From Rotaria socialis (lineage: Eukaryota > Rotifera > Eurotatoria > Philodinida > Philodinidae), in NCBI GenBank assembly GCA_905331475.1, contig CAJNYU010000001.1:62001-126000 (forward strand): DNA of 64,000 bases, written 5' to 3'. The position numbers were made by a program, and so were the translations under genes. Positions 13,402 to 24,145 of this stretch are shown here, piece after piece (position 1 is the first letter of the stretch; each line of letters begins with the position of its first letter). The notes below the pieces were generated by a model. The model made no database searches. It had not been told where the DNA came from and saw only the letters and a list, made by a program, of their open reading frames with translations.

Positions 13402-14073
13402 TAATGTTTTAGAGCGTTTTCTCGGAATAAATGAAGTATAGTGTTTTCATCACAAAATATACTCGTTAAGTGAAGTACCATCACTATTTACATTCTTCAA
13501 GAAAACAAAGTGCCCCCTTGAAAGTGTTTTTTACACCTGATATTCACCTGTAGTTTGTAACAGATTTTGTGACGTGGTAAATTATATATTAGTATTCATT
13601 ATTTCTTCATAAAATTTCTATCGATTACTTTTTTTCTAGGTTGTGTTATACAATAATTCATCGAAAAAATGTTTTTCATCATTATATTCATTGGTAATTG
13701 TTTTTATTTCAATGTATCCTTCAATCCATAATTATTTTGATATTAATGTTTTTCATTGAAAAACATTTCATTGAAAATGTTTTTTTCTTCGATCCTAAGA
13801 GTAGTTTTGTAAAAGAATTGAACGTTCAGCAGAAGTTCTTAAGCATCCCACAAAGTTTTCAATGTAAAATATAAAAATTCTCTTATTTTTCTTGTCAGAT
13901 TCTTTTTGTAATACAAGCATAGGTAAATATTTATTAGAATTCTTTTTTTTTTATCATCTTTCTCTCACATAGAGATTGATCTTTGTATTAATGTGCGTCT
14001 ACTTTCTGTACATTTATTTTATGAAAATAGACCTTGCTTATATTTATTGTTATTTTTGTTGTTGTAATGAGAT
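13402..14073. other. Intergenic between convergent ADAMTS and calmodulin-like genes
   Basis: AT-rich 3' flanks of two convergent genes. Contains an imperfect short repeat around TTTTTCATTG (13675-13780). No exon or RNA gene recognised. Confidence 0.5.
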
Positions 14074-14615
14074 TTATACAGTGTCATCTTGATAATTTGT
14101 ATTTGAAGACGATGCTGATGCTTCTGTGGCATTTCTAAATTGTGTTAGCTGATTAAATAGAGAACGAAATTCATCTTTAGACAATTTTCCATCACCATTT
14201 GCATCAGCTGATTTAAGCATAGCTTTAGCTTGTTTATCAGTTAATCGTTCACCAAGTTCTTTCATTGTTTTTTTAATTTCTTTAGCTGTTATAAAGCCGT
14301 CGCAGTTTTTATCAAATGCATTGAATGTTTCTTGAAAATATGCATCGGCTGTAGGTGAACCATGTTGTTGTATTATTTGACAAAATTCATCAAATGTTAT
14401 ATCCTCACGATCTTGAAATGAATCTTTTAATTTAGTTTCATCCATAGGCATTTGTAATTTGTGACAAACAGATCGAAACTAAAAATAAAAGAGAATTCAA
14501 CTTTGCATGAAATCATTGAATTTACTTCATCGAAACTAATCGAGCCATCTTTGTTTGTATCGAATAATTGAAATGCATCAAGCAATTGAGTCAAATTGAC
14601 ATTATGATCGCACAT
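14074..14615 (-). CDS. Calmodulin-like EF-hand protein
   Basis: Small calcium sensor, 164 residues, from exons 14615-14526 and 14478-14074 joined in phase 0 across a 47-base intron. Four EF-hands: EF1 DTNKDGSISFDE (complete), EF2 collapsed (QDREDITFDEF, lacking the loop ligands), EF3 DKNCDGFITAKE and EF4 DANGDGKLSKDE (both complete). A Ser/Ala-rich tail of about 20 residues follows. This is calmodulin-like rather than true calmodulin, because EF2 is lost and the tail is extra. The start at MCDHN is the only in-frame Met before EF1. It converges on the ADAMTS gene. Confidence 0.85.
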
Positions 14616-15439
14616 TATTTTTTATTTAATTACCTTTCTTTTAGATGAAAAAGGAGAAAGAAATTCAAAATTCATTGATTTATGAATTTACCTTGGAAGG
14701 GAAAGAGTTATTTTTCTATTGAGGCTGAATTGTTCTTTAGTAACAAGCACTAATTATATTGAGTTTAATGCAAGTTTGGTCTTTAAATAGTAACTGTCTA
14801 TGGGGAAAATGTTTCCTCTAAAACACAATACATCACCCAAATGGGCTGGCCATTTGTGTTCATTTTAATGCTTTTTCATCGTCTGTCATCTTACCTGTCT
14901 GCGTCAGCAACTGCTTCTATATTGTTCTGTATAATGTAAATAGAAGAAATGAATACAAACGATTTATTGACGAAGAAACCTTTTTTCAGCGTGTACATTC
15001 TCCTTTACATGAAGTTAAGCAACCAAACAAGTGCATTACTTAAGGTGTGTCTGCATCGCTCTAGTGTACATAAGAAAAAAAGATTCTTTTTCATTATTCG
15101 ATGACGCACAACGCTGAGAGAAGTGACTTTCAAGTGAATCTGTGACAATCGATAGTGCAAAGATCGGGATATTAATTTAAAAATTTGTTTTTCAGTTTTG
15201 TATTGGTGAACAGGGTTCCTCTAGTTCTCGAAAATGATGTGCTTGGTTGAAAGCATCACATATTACTTCGTTACAAAATGGCAAGGCAAATTTGAGTAGG
15301 CTAAAAATTTGACACAATAGTTTTTTCTATTTTGATTATTTCTATAAACAGTATTATTTCATATCATGAAGGAAAGCAACAGAGTGCCACTTTGCTTTTT
15401 CGATTTCATGACACAAATGAATTACAAAATAATTCAAAA

Positions 15440-15605
15440 ATGTAACGTAATCAGAGTCTGCCATTGGTAATTAGGGTCTGCCATTAGTAATCAGAGTCTG
15501 TCATAGGAAATCAGGGTCTATCAGGGCCTAACAGGATCTACCAGGATTTATCAGGGCCTGTCAGGGTCTACTAGCGTCTACTAGGGTCTACTAAGGTCCT
15601 AAAAA
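15440..15605. repeat. Degenerate minisatellite (AGGGTCTAC-type units)
   Basis: About a dozen imperfect units related to TCAGGGTCTACTAGGG / AATCAGAGTCTGCCATTGGT follow one another, ending just before the fold-back element at 15669. Confidence 0.75.
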
Positions 15606-15668
15606 GATGTGAACTGTGATATATGTGTTCTCGCTGTGTACACCCTTCATCACACCCACACCCAAAAT

Positions 15669-16160
15669 GAGTAGCTATCTAATTCGAGTTCGAATATAAA
15701 TGGAGAAAAGAAAAAGTTGAACTAAAAATAAATCTAGGAACAGATTTAGTTTTAGTTTTATATATAGTTTAAGATGGAGTGGGTGTGGGTTGAGGGGGAC
15801 TAAGGAGTAACTGTAGGCAGCGGTGCGAGTGAGGGGGTGGATAGGAGGGGTACCCAGTGTACTTTAAATGTGGTTGTGGGTGATAGATACCATGGAGTAG
15901 TGCTCAAATGTGGGTGTGGGTGTGGGTGAGGGGTACCCGGAAGGGGTGCAGAGGGGTATCCGGGATACTTCAAATATGAGTGTGGGTGATGGATACCATG
16001 GAGGAGTGCTCAAAAGTGGATGCGGGTGGAGGGTATATATGTATTCATATGTCGCATATATCGTAAAGTTAAACTAAAACTAAATCTAGGAATAGATTTA
16101 GTTTTAGTTTAACTTTTTATTTTCTCCATTTATATTCGAACTCGAATTAGACAGCTACTC
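15669..16160. mobile_element. Fold-back (MITE-like) element with G-rich telomere-like core
   Basis: The left arm (15669-15760, beginning GAGTAGCTATCTAATTCGAG) is the reverse complement of the right arm (about 16065-16160, ending CTCGAATTAGACAGCTACTC) with a few mismatches, giving terminal inverted repeats of 85-95 bases. Each arm contains a smaller palindrome around AAATCTAGGAA. The core (15780-16030) is strongly strand-asymmetric and G-rich, with two related units of about 100 bases sharing GATACCATGGAG and GTGCTCAAA, and TGTGGG repeats. No reading frame. Confidence 0.75.
15909..15928 (+). repeat. Interstitial TGTGGG telomere-like tract
   Basis: Three perfect TGTGGG units in tandem plus TG. 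Related G-rich strings lie at 15780-15791 and 15869-15880, and a CCCACACCC string at 15655-15663. TGTGGG is the telomere repeat described for bdelloid rotifers; whether this is a relic telomere or a chance G-rich minisatellite cannot be decided from the sequence alone. Confidence 0.55.
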
Positions 16161-16260
16161 TTACTTTCTACGTATAATTTCAAGCTCTCAACATATATAA
16201 CATGCTTGCTTCCTACCTATAGTTTCAAATTCTCTGCAGATGCCAACAATACGCTGTGAT
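16155..16260 (-). repeat. Dispersed repeat, related (inverted) to 21125-21265
   Basis: The reverse complement of this stretch contains GAGAATTTGAAACTATAGGT, then GTTATATATGTTGAGA and a second TTGAAATTATA. The same series of words occurs on the + strand at 21145-21265. Confidence 0.7.
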
Positions 16261-17944
16261 TGTGAAATTTAGAATTATGATCTCCAAATCGTATATCAGT
16301 TGTTCAGCTGTGTGCTCGGTTATCAATTTCTTGTGAGATCGTATAGGTAACATAGTGTAACTTCGATTATAAAATCAAAAAGTTTGATGAGAAAGTCGCG
16401 TACTAGAAATTTAGTTGTTAGTACATTTAGAAATCGTTTCAGGCGAATTGAATAAGAATTATTCACTTCTTAGTGCATTTTTGCGTCAAGAGCAGAAAAA
16501 TGGAGGTAAGCGCAAAGTTTTCTTTAGATTATATTTCTTTTTAACTGCTGACTCAAAACTGTGTATGAAATAGTTATCCTGGAAGAATATTTGACATAAG
16601 ACTCTAGAAGCTGCTTCTGGTTTCATATCTTCATCGTCACTAAGTTTTACTGCTTCTTTTTTTTATATTCTCCATTACGATAGAAGTCTAGAACGCATTA
16701 TAACTTTATTGTTCGTGATATTGTTGCTCTCAAGTGGCAGAATTTCGCATTGTAAATCTAATTGAAAAACTGTAAGGACAGAGAGAATGCTATCAGAATA
16801 TAGCATAGTAAAAGTATATGACTTATGTTGGTACAAAAGGGTTGTTCGCTATTCGCTATATGATGTAGATAGCGTGTTATCAAAACATCGGCATTTAAAC
16901 TAAGAGAAAAAATTAATTAAATGTTACCAAACAAATAAGATGTGTATTCGCCAATATATATATATTCGGCATTATATTTTTTTTCTTTGAGAAGTTTTAT
17001 GCTTCTTTGTTAAAGAGAAAGTTAAGGCTTATATACGGAGAAGATGACCCCTTCTTAATTTATTTGCACATGCGTAGTACGACACAAATGGGGAGAAAAA
17101 CGATGATAATATCGCATTTGTTTCGATCTTGATAAAAACCAAAATTTAAACCAATTGATTAAAGAATGAGAAAAAGAAATAACGAAAGAGTAAAGAAGGA
17201 CAAAATCATGGGTGATATAACAGAAAACAATAAAGTTCTGTTCTCGTTTTCACTTATTCTATATTATTCGGTACGTTCCCTAGGTGATCTTTTTGTTCAT
17301 GTTTGACCTGCGCACACCTTACGATTTACCCATAGCGCATCATTTTCTTATTCAAGAATCTCCAGAAAGTTATGCGCATGGCAGAAAAAAGATTCGATTC
17401 TGAGAGTAATTGGAACTCAAAACTATCCTTTTGTTGTACATATGTTCTTCTTTCGCATCGGCAAGTCTCAAGATTTCATCATCCTTAACGCATTACTTTC
17501 TTGCAACACATTCGCAAGCGGTTCGTACGCAATCGAAAGATGTTCGTGTGGAGTTCTCTTTGCAATTAGATAATGTTCTTCGGTAAGTTCTCTTTCATCT
17601 CATACATGCTAGTAACGCTTGTCGGTGCATCTCGCTCAACTCTCGACTGTATCTGACCCACACTACATAAAAAATGCAGAAAACTATACTCTTTGAGATT
17701 GATGAAAGTACAACCTATAATCAATCGTTGTTATCGCATGTAAAAATTTTCATCAAACCTTCAAGGATTTATTATTCCAGAAGTTTATTTATAGTGTAGT
17801 CATGCTTTGCCATTGCTTCTTGCATTCCATGTTGAGAACTGTGCGAGAAAGGTCATGCATCGAGCGAACAACTACAGAATATAGTTAGTAATTACTACTC
17901 TACAGCTTGACAAGACCTTATTGTTTTCGTTTATAATACAATAA

Positions 17945-18240
17945 AGAAATGTTCAACACCCAGGTCGAACTCGTACGGCGGGAAACTACAGGAAAACACC
18001 AGAAATCACTGGAACACTGAAGCAGCAGTATTCCGACCGGAAAGTTTCGGAAATTCTCCTGTAAAATCCCAGCGATTTCGTGTGCTTTCAGGCAGGAACC
18101 GATTGGAAAATCACTGGGAAACAACTGAAAATTTTCGGCTGGAATACTGCTTCCGATTCCCACGATTTCCAGTGTTTTCCTGCAGAATACGGTGGTTTTC
18201 CCCGCATTTTCCTGCCGCTTCCCGCAGCATCCGCTCGCCG
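17945..18240. repeat. GC-rich imperfect palindrome
   Basis: Much richer in G+C than its surroundings. The left half (CAGGAAAACACCAGAAATCACTGG) pairs imperfectly with the right half (CACGATTTCCAGTGTTTTCCTGCAG), and CAGTATTCCGACCGGAAAG with a segment close to TTTTCGGCTGGAATACTG, centred near 18085. The overlapping open frames on both strands mirror each other because of this symmetry; I do not treat them as genes. Confidence 0.6.
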
Positions 18241-19920
18241 AAATCATTGACCTGGGTGCAAACACGCGTCTGTTGTCCTTTGCCTGTTCCTCAGGCCGTT
18301 ACTTCTTATCACCCCTCTTCCACATGATCACGCTATAAGATCTATATGTACTGCATCATCATGCGCCGATCACCTTGCAATGATATCGAAGATATTTGTG
18401 ATTATCTTCGTAGCATGCACATGTTTGCTATCAAGCTGTCTACAGTGCATAACATAAGACAGCAGACAAAGGCGAAACAGTTCAGTCCGTATTACTGCAT
18501 GAACAGTAGATGAGGGTTCTGATATGTGAGCTAGTTATTCACTCTATTTCAGTTCAAGGTAAAGGTCTTCTCATATCTCGCTCCATTTCTTTGAGACATT
18601 GCCATATTGAGGGTTTGTTCGATTTGGTAATTTTTTTCGTCAAAATATTTTGAGTCAATTGAAGAATTTCTACGTTTTCAAGGACATTATATTTCCGAAA
18701 AAATAATCCGACACGCTGAAAAATCCTTGGACAGATAATTAGGCTATCTCATACTTCAATTTTGAGAAAATTCACAACTTATTGTACATTTAACAATGAT
18801 TCTATTGATTCTGAAACTTCAAGTAGGAAAACGGTATATTCTCTTTCACTCTAACCGAGATATATTGATTAAAACTGCGCTGTGAATGTCCTGTCTGAAG
18901 AGTTTTCAACAAAACCTTCGAAATGTAGAAACTGTTTGTCTTGTAATATATGTTGTACTTTTGCGCAAGCTAAAACCCTGCTAATTACATGACGCACAAC
19001 TCATATTATTGATTTCTTCATACCTGTAAATTATGGTGTATTAAAAAAAAATATCGTTTGCTCAGTAGAACAACCATCTCGTTCTACATTAGTTTTCTTC
19101 TCAAAAAAGAAAAGTATTATACATCAGAGTTGACTGATGCAACGTTCTTCTTACAGTGTATTCATGAGAACAAGACAGCGAGCCAATTCGCAGAGCAGTA
19201 GGTAGTCGTTCGTCGGCGCCACTCATGACTAGCCGCTGCTACAATCCAGTAAACTCTTCGAAAGGGATACCATTGCCGATTTACAGTGGGTTCAATGGGG
19301 TAGGAGTATGCATGAAGTCACTATCGGTCGAGTCAGACGAAATTTCGAAGGTTAGCGCTGATTACTCTCATGTTAGTTTTAGATATTTTCAGGGGCGATC
19401 TCCAGCTAAGAGAAAATGCTTTGAGCAACTATCACGCATCGGGGGAAATATTTATGGCCAACTAACTATGATTACGTGGAGAATAGACGTTGTAACGTAC
19501 ATGCGATAGCATACACTCGTTACTAACATCTGTAATAGTAAAAATATACCATACAGTCGTAACTATGGATTATAGTAATGAAAACGACAGATTTTGAAGA
19601 GTAATTAGATACTAAATCCTAATTATAATGATATATAATTAGTGAAGCTAGATTTTAATTACTGATATGAGTAGTGGTGAACACAGGTAATTGATCTATA
19701 CCAAAATTTTTATCTAATTAGCGCACCTAAAGTGTTACTTTTTTCATGTTTTATGTCTGTAATGGGGAGGGGGTACAGGAGAGTCGCAAAAACCTTACAC
19801 TTCAACTTACACTCACTATTTTCTTCGAAAATATATGTGAATTCCACCAAACAGGAATGTAAGAATCGATCTAAAGTAATTCAGCAGCGTTGATTGCTAA
19901 CCAACGGTCAGTAACACTCT

Positions 19921-20501
19921 GACCAAACTCTAAAGAAGGGTGTTCACTATAGAGAGAGATTCAATTCTAGCCAAAATCACAACACGAGACTGAGAAAAAC
20001 CCGTTCATTGAACGGAGGTGTCCACTATGGAATGCTTTACTGTAGTAGTTTTACCGGGTCATTTTCAAAAGAGATACTTTTTTAGTAAAGATCTCCTGTA
20101 TTTTGGTGAGTACAGTTATTAGAACTATTTTATGATTATCTTATCATTCCACAGCTACTTGAAGTTTTCTGTGAGTACTTAGGACTTCGTGTAAAAGAAT
20201 AAAATTCAAACGTTCGTGATCCGAATCACGTTCTAATGATTTAATCTGAGCAAAGGGCCTGTTAAAAAAGTGAAAACAAACTCATAATTACAATCTTTAT
20301 CGTGTTTGTGAAAAAGAAAATCGTTTTTTTAATTAATCTAAAGCAAACAAGGGGTTAGCAAAAACAAATTTCAAGTATTCATAATTGAAGCGGTGTTATA
20401 ATTTTATTAGAATCTATTATATTAAGCGAAGAGAAAATATTAGATGTTTGACGCTGGATGCTGCAATCGCTTGTAATCGAGATGACAGTAGATACTTGAT
20501 T
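19921..20501 (+). repeat. 580-base direct repeat, copy 1
   Basis: Starts GACCAAACTCTAAAGAAGGG and ends at the single N at 20502. It is repeated with a few percent divergence, substitutions plus small indels, directly after the N. Confidence 0.9.
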
Positions 20502-20502
20502 N
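20502..20502. other. Assembly gap (single N)
   Basis: Single ambiguous base exactly at the junction of the two 580-base direct copies. Confidence 0.95.
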
Positions 20503-21081
20503 GACCAAACTCTAAAGAAGGGTGTTCACTATAGAGAGAGATTCAATTCTAGCCAAAATCACAACACGAGACTGAGAAAAACCCGTTCATTGAACGGAGG
20601 TGTCCACTATGGAATGCTTTTCTGTAGTAGTTTTACCGGGTCATTTTCAAAAGAGATACTTTTTTAGTAAAGATCTCCTGTATTTTGGTGAGTACAGTTA
20701 TTAGAAATATTTTATGATTAACTAATTACTCCACGGCTACTTGAAGTTGTCTGTGAGTACTTAGGACTTCGTGTAAAAGAATAAAATTCAAATATTCACG
20801 ATTCGAATCACGTTCTAATGATTTAATCTGAGTAAAGGGCCTGTTAAAAAAGTGAAAAAAAATCATAATTACAATCTTTATTGTGTTTTTGAAAAAGAAA
20901 ATCGTTTTTTTAATTAATCTAAACCAAACAAGGGGTTAGTAAAAACAAATTTCAAGTTTGCATAATTGCAGCGGTGTCATAGTTTTATTAGAATCTATTA
21001 TATTAAGCGAAGAGAAAATATTAGATATTTGACGCTGGATGCTGCAATCGCTTGTAATCGAGACGACAGTAGATACTTGGT
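20503..21081 (+). repeat. 580-base direct repeat, copy 2
   Basis: Begins with the same bases as 19921 and stays alignable to GTAGATACTT near 21077. Copies differ by scattered substitutions and short indels (for example the A/T change in the pentamer before CTGTAGTAG), so they are not a simple read-through of one contig end. Confidence 0.9.
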
Positions 21082-21124
21082 TCTAATCTTGTGGTTAGTT
21101 TCAGTAGAGACGGTAGATAAATAT

Positions 21125-21265
21125 CTGATATCTGTTATCTTCTGAGAATTTGAAACTATAGGTACGAAGTGAGCGTGTTATATATGTTGAGAATTTGAAA
21201 TCACACCTAGACAGTAAATATCTGATGTCTGGTATCGGCTGAGAGTTTGAAATTATAGGGTACTA
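21125..21265 (+). repeat. Tandem-like GAGAATTTGAAA repeat block
   Basis: Three spaced units of GAGAATTTGAAA / GAGAGTTTGAAATTATAGGG with AATATCTGATATCTG words between. It matches 16155-16260 in inverted orientation. Confidence 0.7.
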
Positions 21266-22019
21266 GCTTCTAATGGAATTCGTTATTTTTATCGATTTCA
21301 GATTCGCAGAATTTTTCAAACTTTTGCGCTTTGAAAATTTGAAATTGAGAAAATTTTGAGACGCTTATACTAAAATTAGTAACAGTTTAAGATTTGGCAC
21401 TGTATGATAGCATTTGTAGAGTATTGTTTTGTTGAAATACAAATATAATAGATAATCAAAATAAGAATCACAGAGTTCTTTAATATACTTGTTTATCAAT
21501 TTATATCGACATCTGTTGCATTCAAGTATGAATGGGAGTGGCAAGTAATCAATAACATTTGTTTTTTATTTTCAGAAACAAAGAAAGAAAGCTGTAATCG
21601 AAAATATTTAATCTCATAGTAATAATAATACATCTGAATAATTTACTTCTGTTAGGGCTTTCTGAAAATCTACCGATGACATAACTGTGTGAATAAATTC
21701 TTAAGTTTATCATTTTGCTAGTCATATAGATAGATGGATTTGACGCATTTCATTTCGCACGCAGTAATTTGATTCTTCCAGTAATCATTTGAAAATGTTC
21801 TATATTTACCTAATATGGTAAACGAACAGGAGAAGGGAGAAAATTTTTTTTTTCTGAAAGCATGCATTTAGTTTCGACCGTCGTTGCAAGGTCCCATCAT
21901 TCTCATATATCAAGCTATTGAAAAAACGTATTTGATTTACTCGTACGCATTTTTGTTGATATCGAATTGCCTTTTACTTTGACTCTACCATTGGACAGTA
22001 TTCTCTATTTGTTTTAGTT

Positions 22020-22271
22020 ATGGCAAATACTCGAGAAGTTACAGATATGAAGTCAATCAATGATTATTGTCAACAGATGACTAAAAAATTACTTGAACTA
22101 GCTCAAACATTTGCAAGAAAATCTCGACGGCCATCGACAAAATTAACTTGTGATGATTTAATTAATGCTTTAGAATGTATGAATATATTATACAAACAAA
22201 ATATTTATCAAGATGAACAATATCTTTTAAGAAACTCTTTTGATCAGATGTTTACAATTGAATATAAATAA
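22020..22271 (+). CDS. Small histone-fold protein, TAF6-like
   Basis: 83-residue protein. Residues 18-55 (QQMTKKLLELAQTFARKSRR, then KLTCDDLINALECMNI) fit the alpha2-loop-alpha3 part of the histone fold of TAF6: a long amphipathic helix, a basic turn, then K-L-T-x-D-D-hhxAL. The alpha1 helix and the TAF6 HEAT region are missing, so this is either a tiny paralogue or a fragment with exons I cannot see. A pyrimidine tract and TTTTAG just upstream (22012-22017) could be a cis or trans splice acceptor in the 5' UTR. The stop runs into an AATAAA-rich stretch. Function is inferred from the fold only. Confidence 0.55.
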   Translation: MANTREVTDMKSINDYCQQMTKKLLELAQTFARKSRRPSTKLTCDDLINALECMNILYKQNIYQDEQYLLRNSFDQMFTIEYK

Positions 22272-22954
22272 AATAAAATAATTTGTATGCTGTTGTTTTT
22301 GTACTCATAATAACATTCAATGGAATTTCGATGCATATTGTACAATAATCATCTAAGTTTCCATACGAATATCCCGCTGTAATACAAAAATTATTGAGTA
22401 AACTATTCAAGTGCATGAGTCAAAATATCTATAGCCCGTTGGAAAATGAAATTCGGCTTTATTCATGATTAATAATCTGTCTCACTCTTTCGCTTGAAAC
22501 TCAAGATGATACTTCCAAATGACTCCCAGTGACCATACAATTTACTAGTCATCTATAATATTATGTGGATTTTATTCAATGAGCTTAATCGTGATCTGAA
22601 AATAATAAGGATCAACAAAATTGTACATTGTATCGACGAGCTAACTGCACGATTCTACTAAGACAAATACTGTTCGATTGGGCACAGAAATTGTTAATCC
22701 AGCAAATTTTAATCATATTATTAAAACTCTTATATTCGTCTAGCAGCAAAATAAGTACACTTTTCGAACATAGTTCGTTTCATTTCTAAAAATAGTTTCA
22801 ATTGAATTTTAATCGAATCTATTCACATAAAAATGACAATGTGTATATTTTATTGATATAAGAAACTTGAGTTATTATTAATTTGATAAATAGAATATTA
22901 TATAATTTTATGATTAAATATAAATATATATTTTCAGATGATTTTGTCTTTTTT
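22272..22954. other. Intergenic, nothing recognised
   Basis: AT-rich sequence after the histone-fold gene; no exon, RNA gene or repeat recognised. Confidence 0.5.
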
Positions 22955-23367
22955 GTGTACTCAAAAAGTGAGTACACTAGGTTGGGTCAGTGTGTCCGCC
23001 CGGCCATCTGTTAAAGCGATAACTTTTGAAGGCCTCATCCAATTGTCATGAAATTTTGTACACAGAATGATCTCATCAATATCTCAGTCGAGTTCCAAGA
23101 TGAAAAGGATTTATCAAGAAATGGCTGAGTTATCGAAAAAATTGTCATTATTGGTCAGACCATTCCTGAGAAGGACTACAGGGATTTTTTCAAAACAAAA
23201 ATATTTTCCTCAGAATTATTCACAACATATATAAATCGACTCAGTTTTTAACGCTGATTCCGAACCTGATATTAATTTTGAACCAAATCGTAACTTTCTA
23301 ACAAAACATCGTCTGAAAAAAGCCTCAAACAACAAAAAAACTGCATCCAGAAACCGAATTGTCTAGA
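22955..23367 (-). repeat. Hairpin-ended interspersed repeat, copy C (truncated)
   Basis: Minus-strand copy. It starts at the right-end hairpin GTGTACTCAAAAAGTGAGTACAC and follows copy D to about 23367 (CCGAATTGTCTAG), then stops. The outer left end with its CGGAT hairpin is missing. Confidence 0.85.
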
Positions 23368-23796
23368 TATATCCCAGATGACCAGTAGTTTGGGTTTCCC
23401 AAATGCTTGGTTTTGTAGCTAGTTAAAAGGACTATCGAAAGGTAAAAACCCGAACTCGATAGCTATTGATATTGGTGATTTATTAGGAAAATACTGATGC
23501 CTGTATCTATCATATGTTTCTTACAGATTCATGAGGTTGCTTACGATCGTAATCCCGCTAGACACAAACGCAGATCCATTCAAAAGTAACTCTTCTTACC
23601 CAGTTTTCCAAGCAGAACACGAATCTGAACTTAATTTCTGTGATCTCTAAAGATATTATATTACTCTGAGAGTAGAATCAGTGGTCACCGGATAGGATCG
23701 CATACAGTGTGGTTCATGCTAACTTAGCACGCCTGTATTTTCTCCTTACAATTTAGTAACAAGGGATGTATCTTGATGAGATCAAATGTCTTATAG

Positions 23797-23983
23797 AATA
23801 AATGTGGAAGCCTCGGATTTAAATCCTAGTTTTATGTGTATTTCAAAAAGTGAAAAGGTATATTCACTTTGCTTTTTATTTTTTTAGATAGTTTGATCAA
23901 AATCAATCTGTCATCAATTAGTTTTTTTCTTTTTGAACTACTTATAACACTTGGATTTAAATCCGATGTTTCCACATTTATTA
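23797..23983. repeat. Pair of opposed repeat left ends (short inverted element)
   Basis: 23797-23850 carries the left end of the hairpin family (AAATGTGGAAGCCTCGG...ATCC...ATGTGTA). The inverted form (GGATTTAAATCCGATG...CCACATTTATTA) lies at 23951-23983. The two left ends face each other over about 100 bases, forming a small terminal-inverted-repeat element. Confidence 0.65.
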
Positions 23984-24145
23984 CTTATCTAAATAAAGTT
24001 TTTGAAAATTCATCCTGTTTAATAGAATATTATCAATCGGCCATATTTTTCTAAAACTAATTGATTTTATTCTTAGTCGATTAACTATAACAGACGACTG
24101 ATTATGAAATATAATAGTTTCTATTTTGTTTCAGTTGAATTAATT

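Larger units (their letters stand above)
14616..22019. other. 7.4 kb gene-poor, repeat-rich region
   Basis: I find no convincing coding exon on either strand. The interval holds, in order, a degenerate minisatellite, a fold-back element with telomere-like repeats, a GC-rich palindrome (17945-18240) and a duplicated 580-base block across a gap (19921-21081). Short open frames at 18082 and 19225 have no recognisable domain and differ in composition from the real genes here. Confidence 0.6.

Noticed and set aside
17918..18327. Overlapping frames on both strands, about 80-115 codons
   Set aside because: They mirror each other because the DNA is a GC-rich palindrome; no family resemblance.
19225..19509. 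94-codon frame
   Set aside because: No recognisable domain, no supporting splice or neighbouring exons, in a repeat-rich region.
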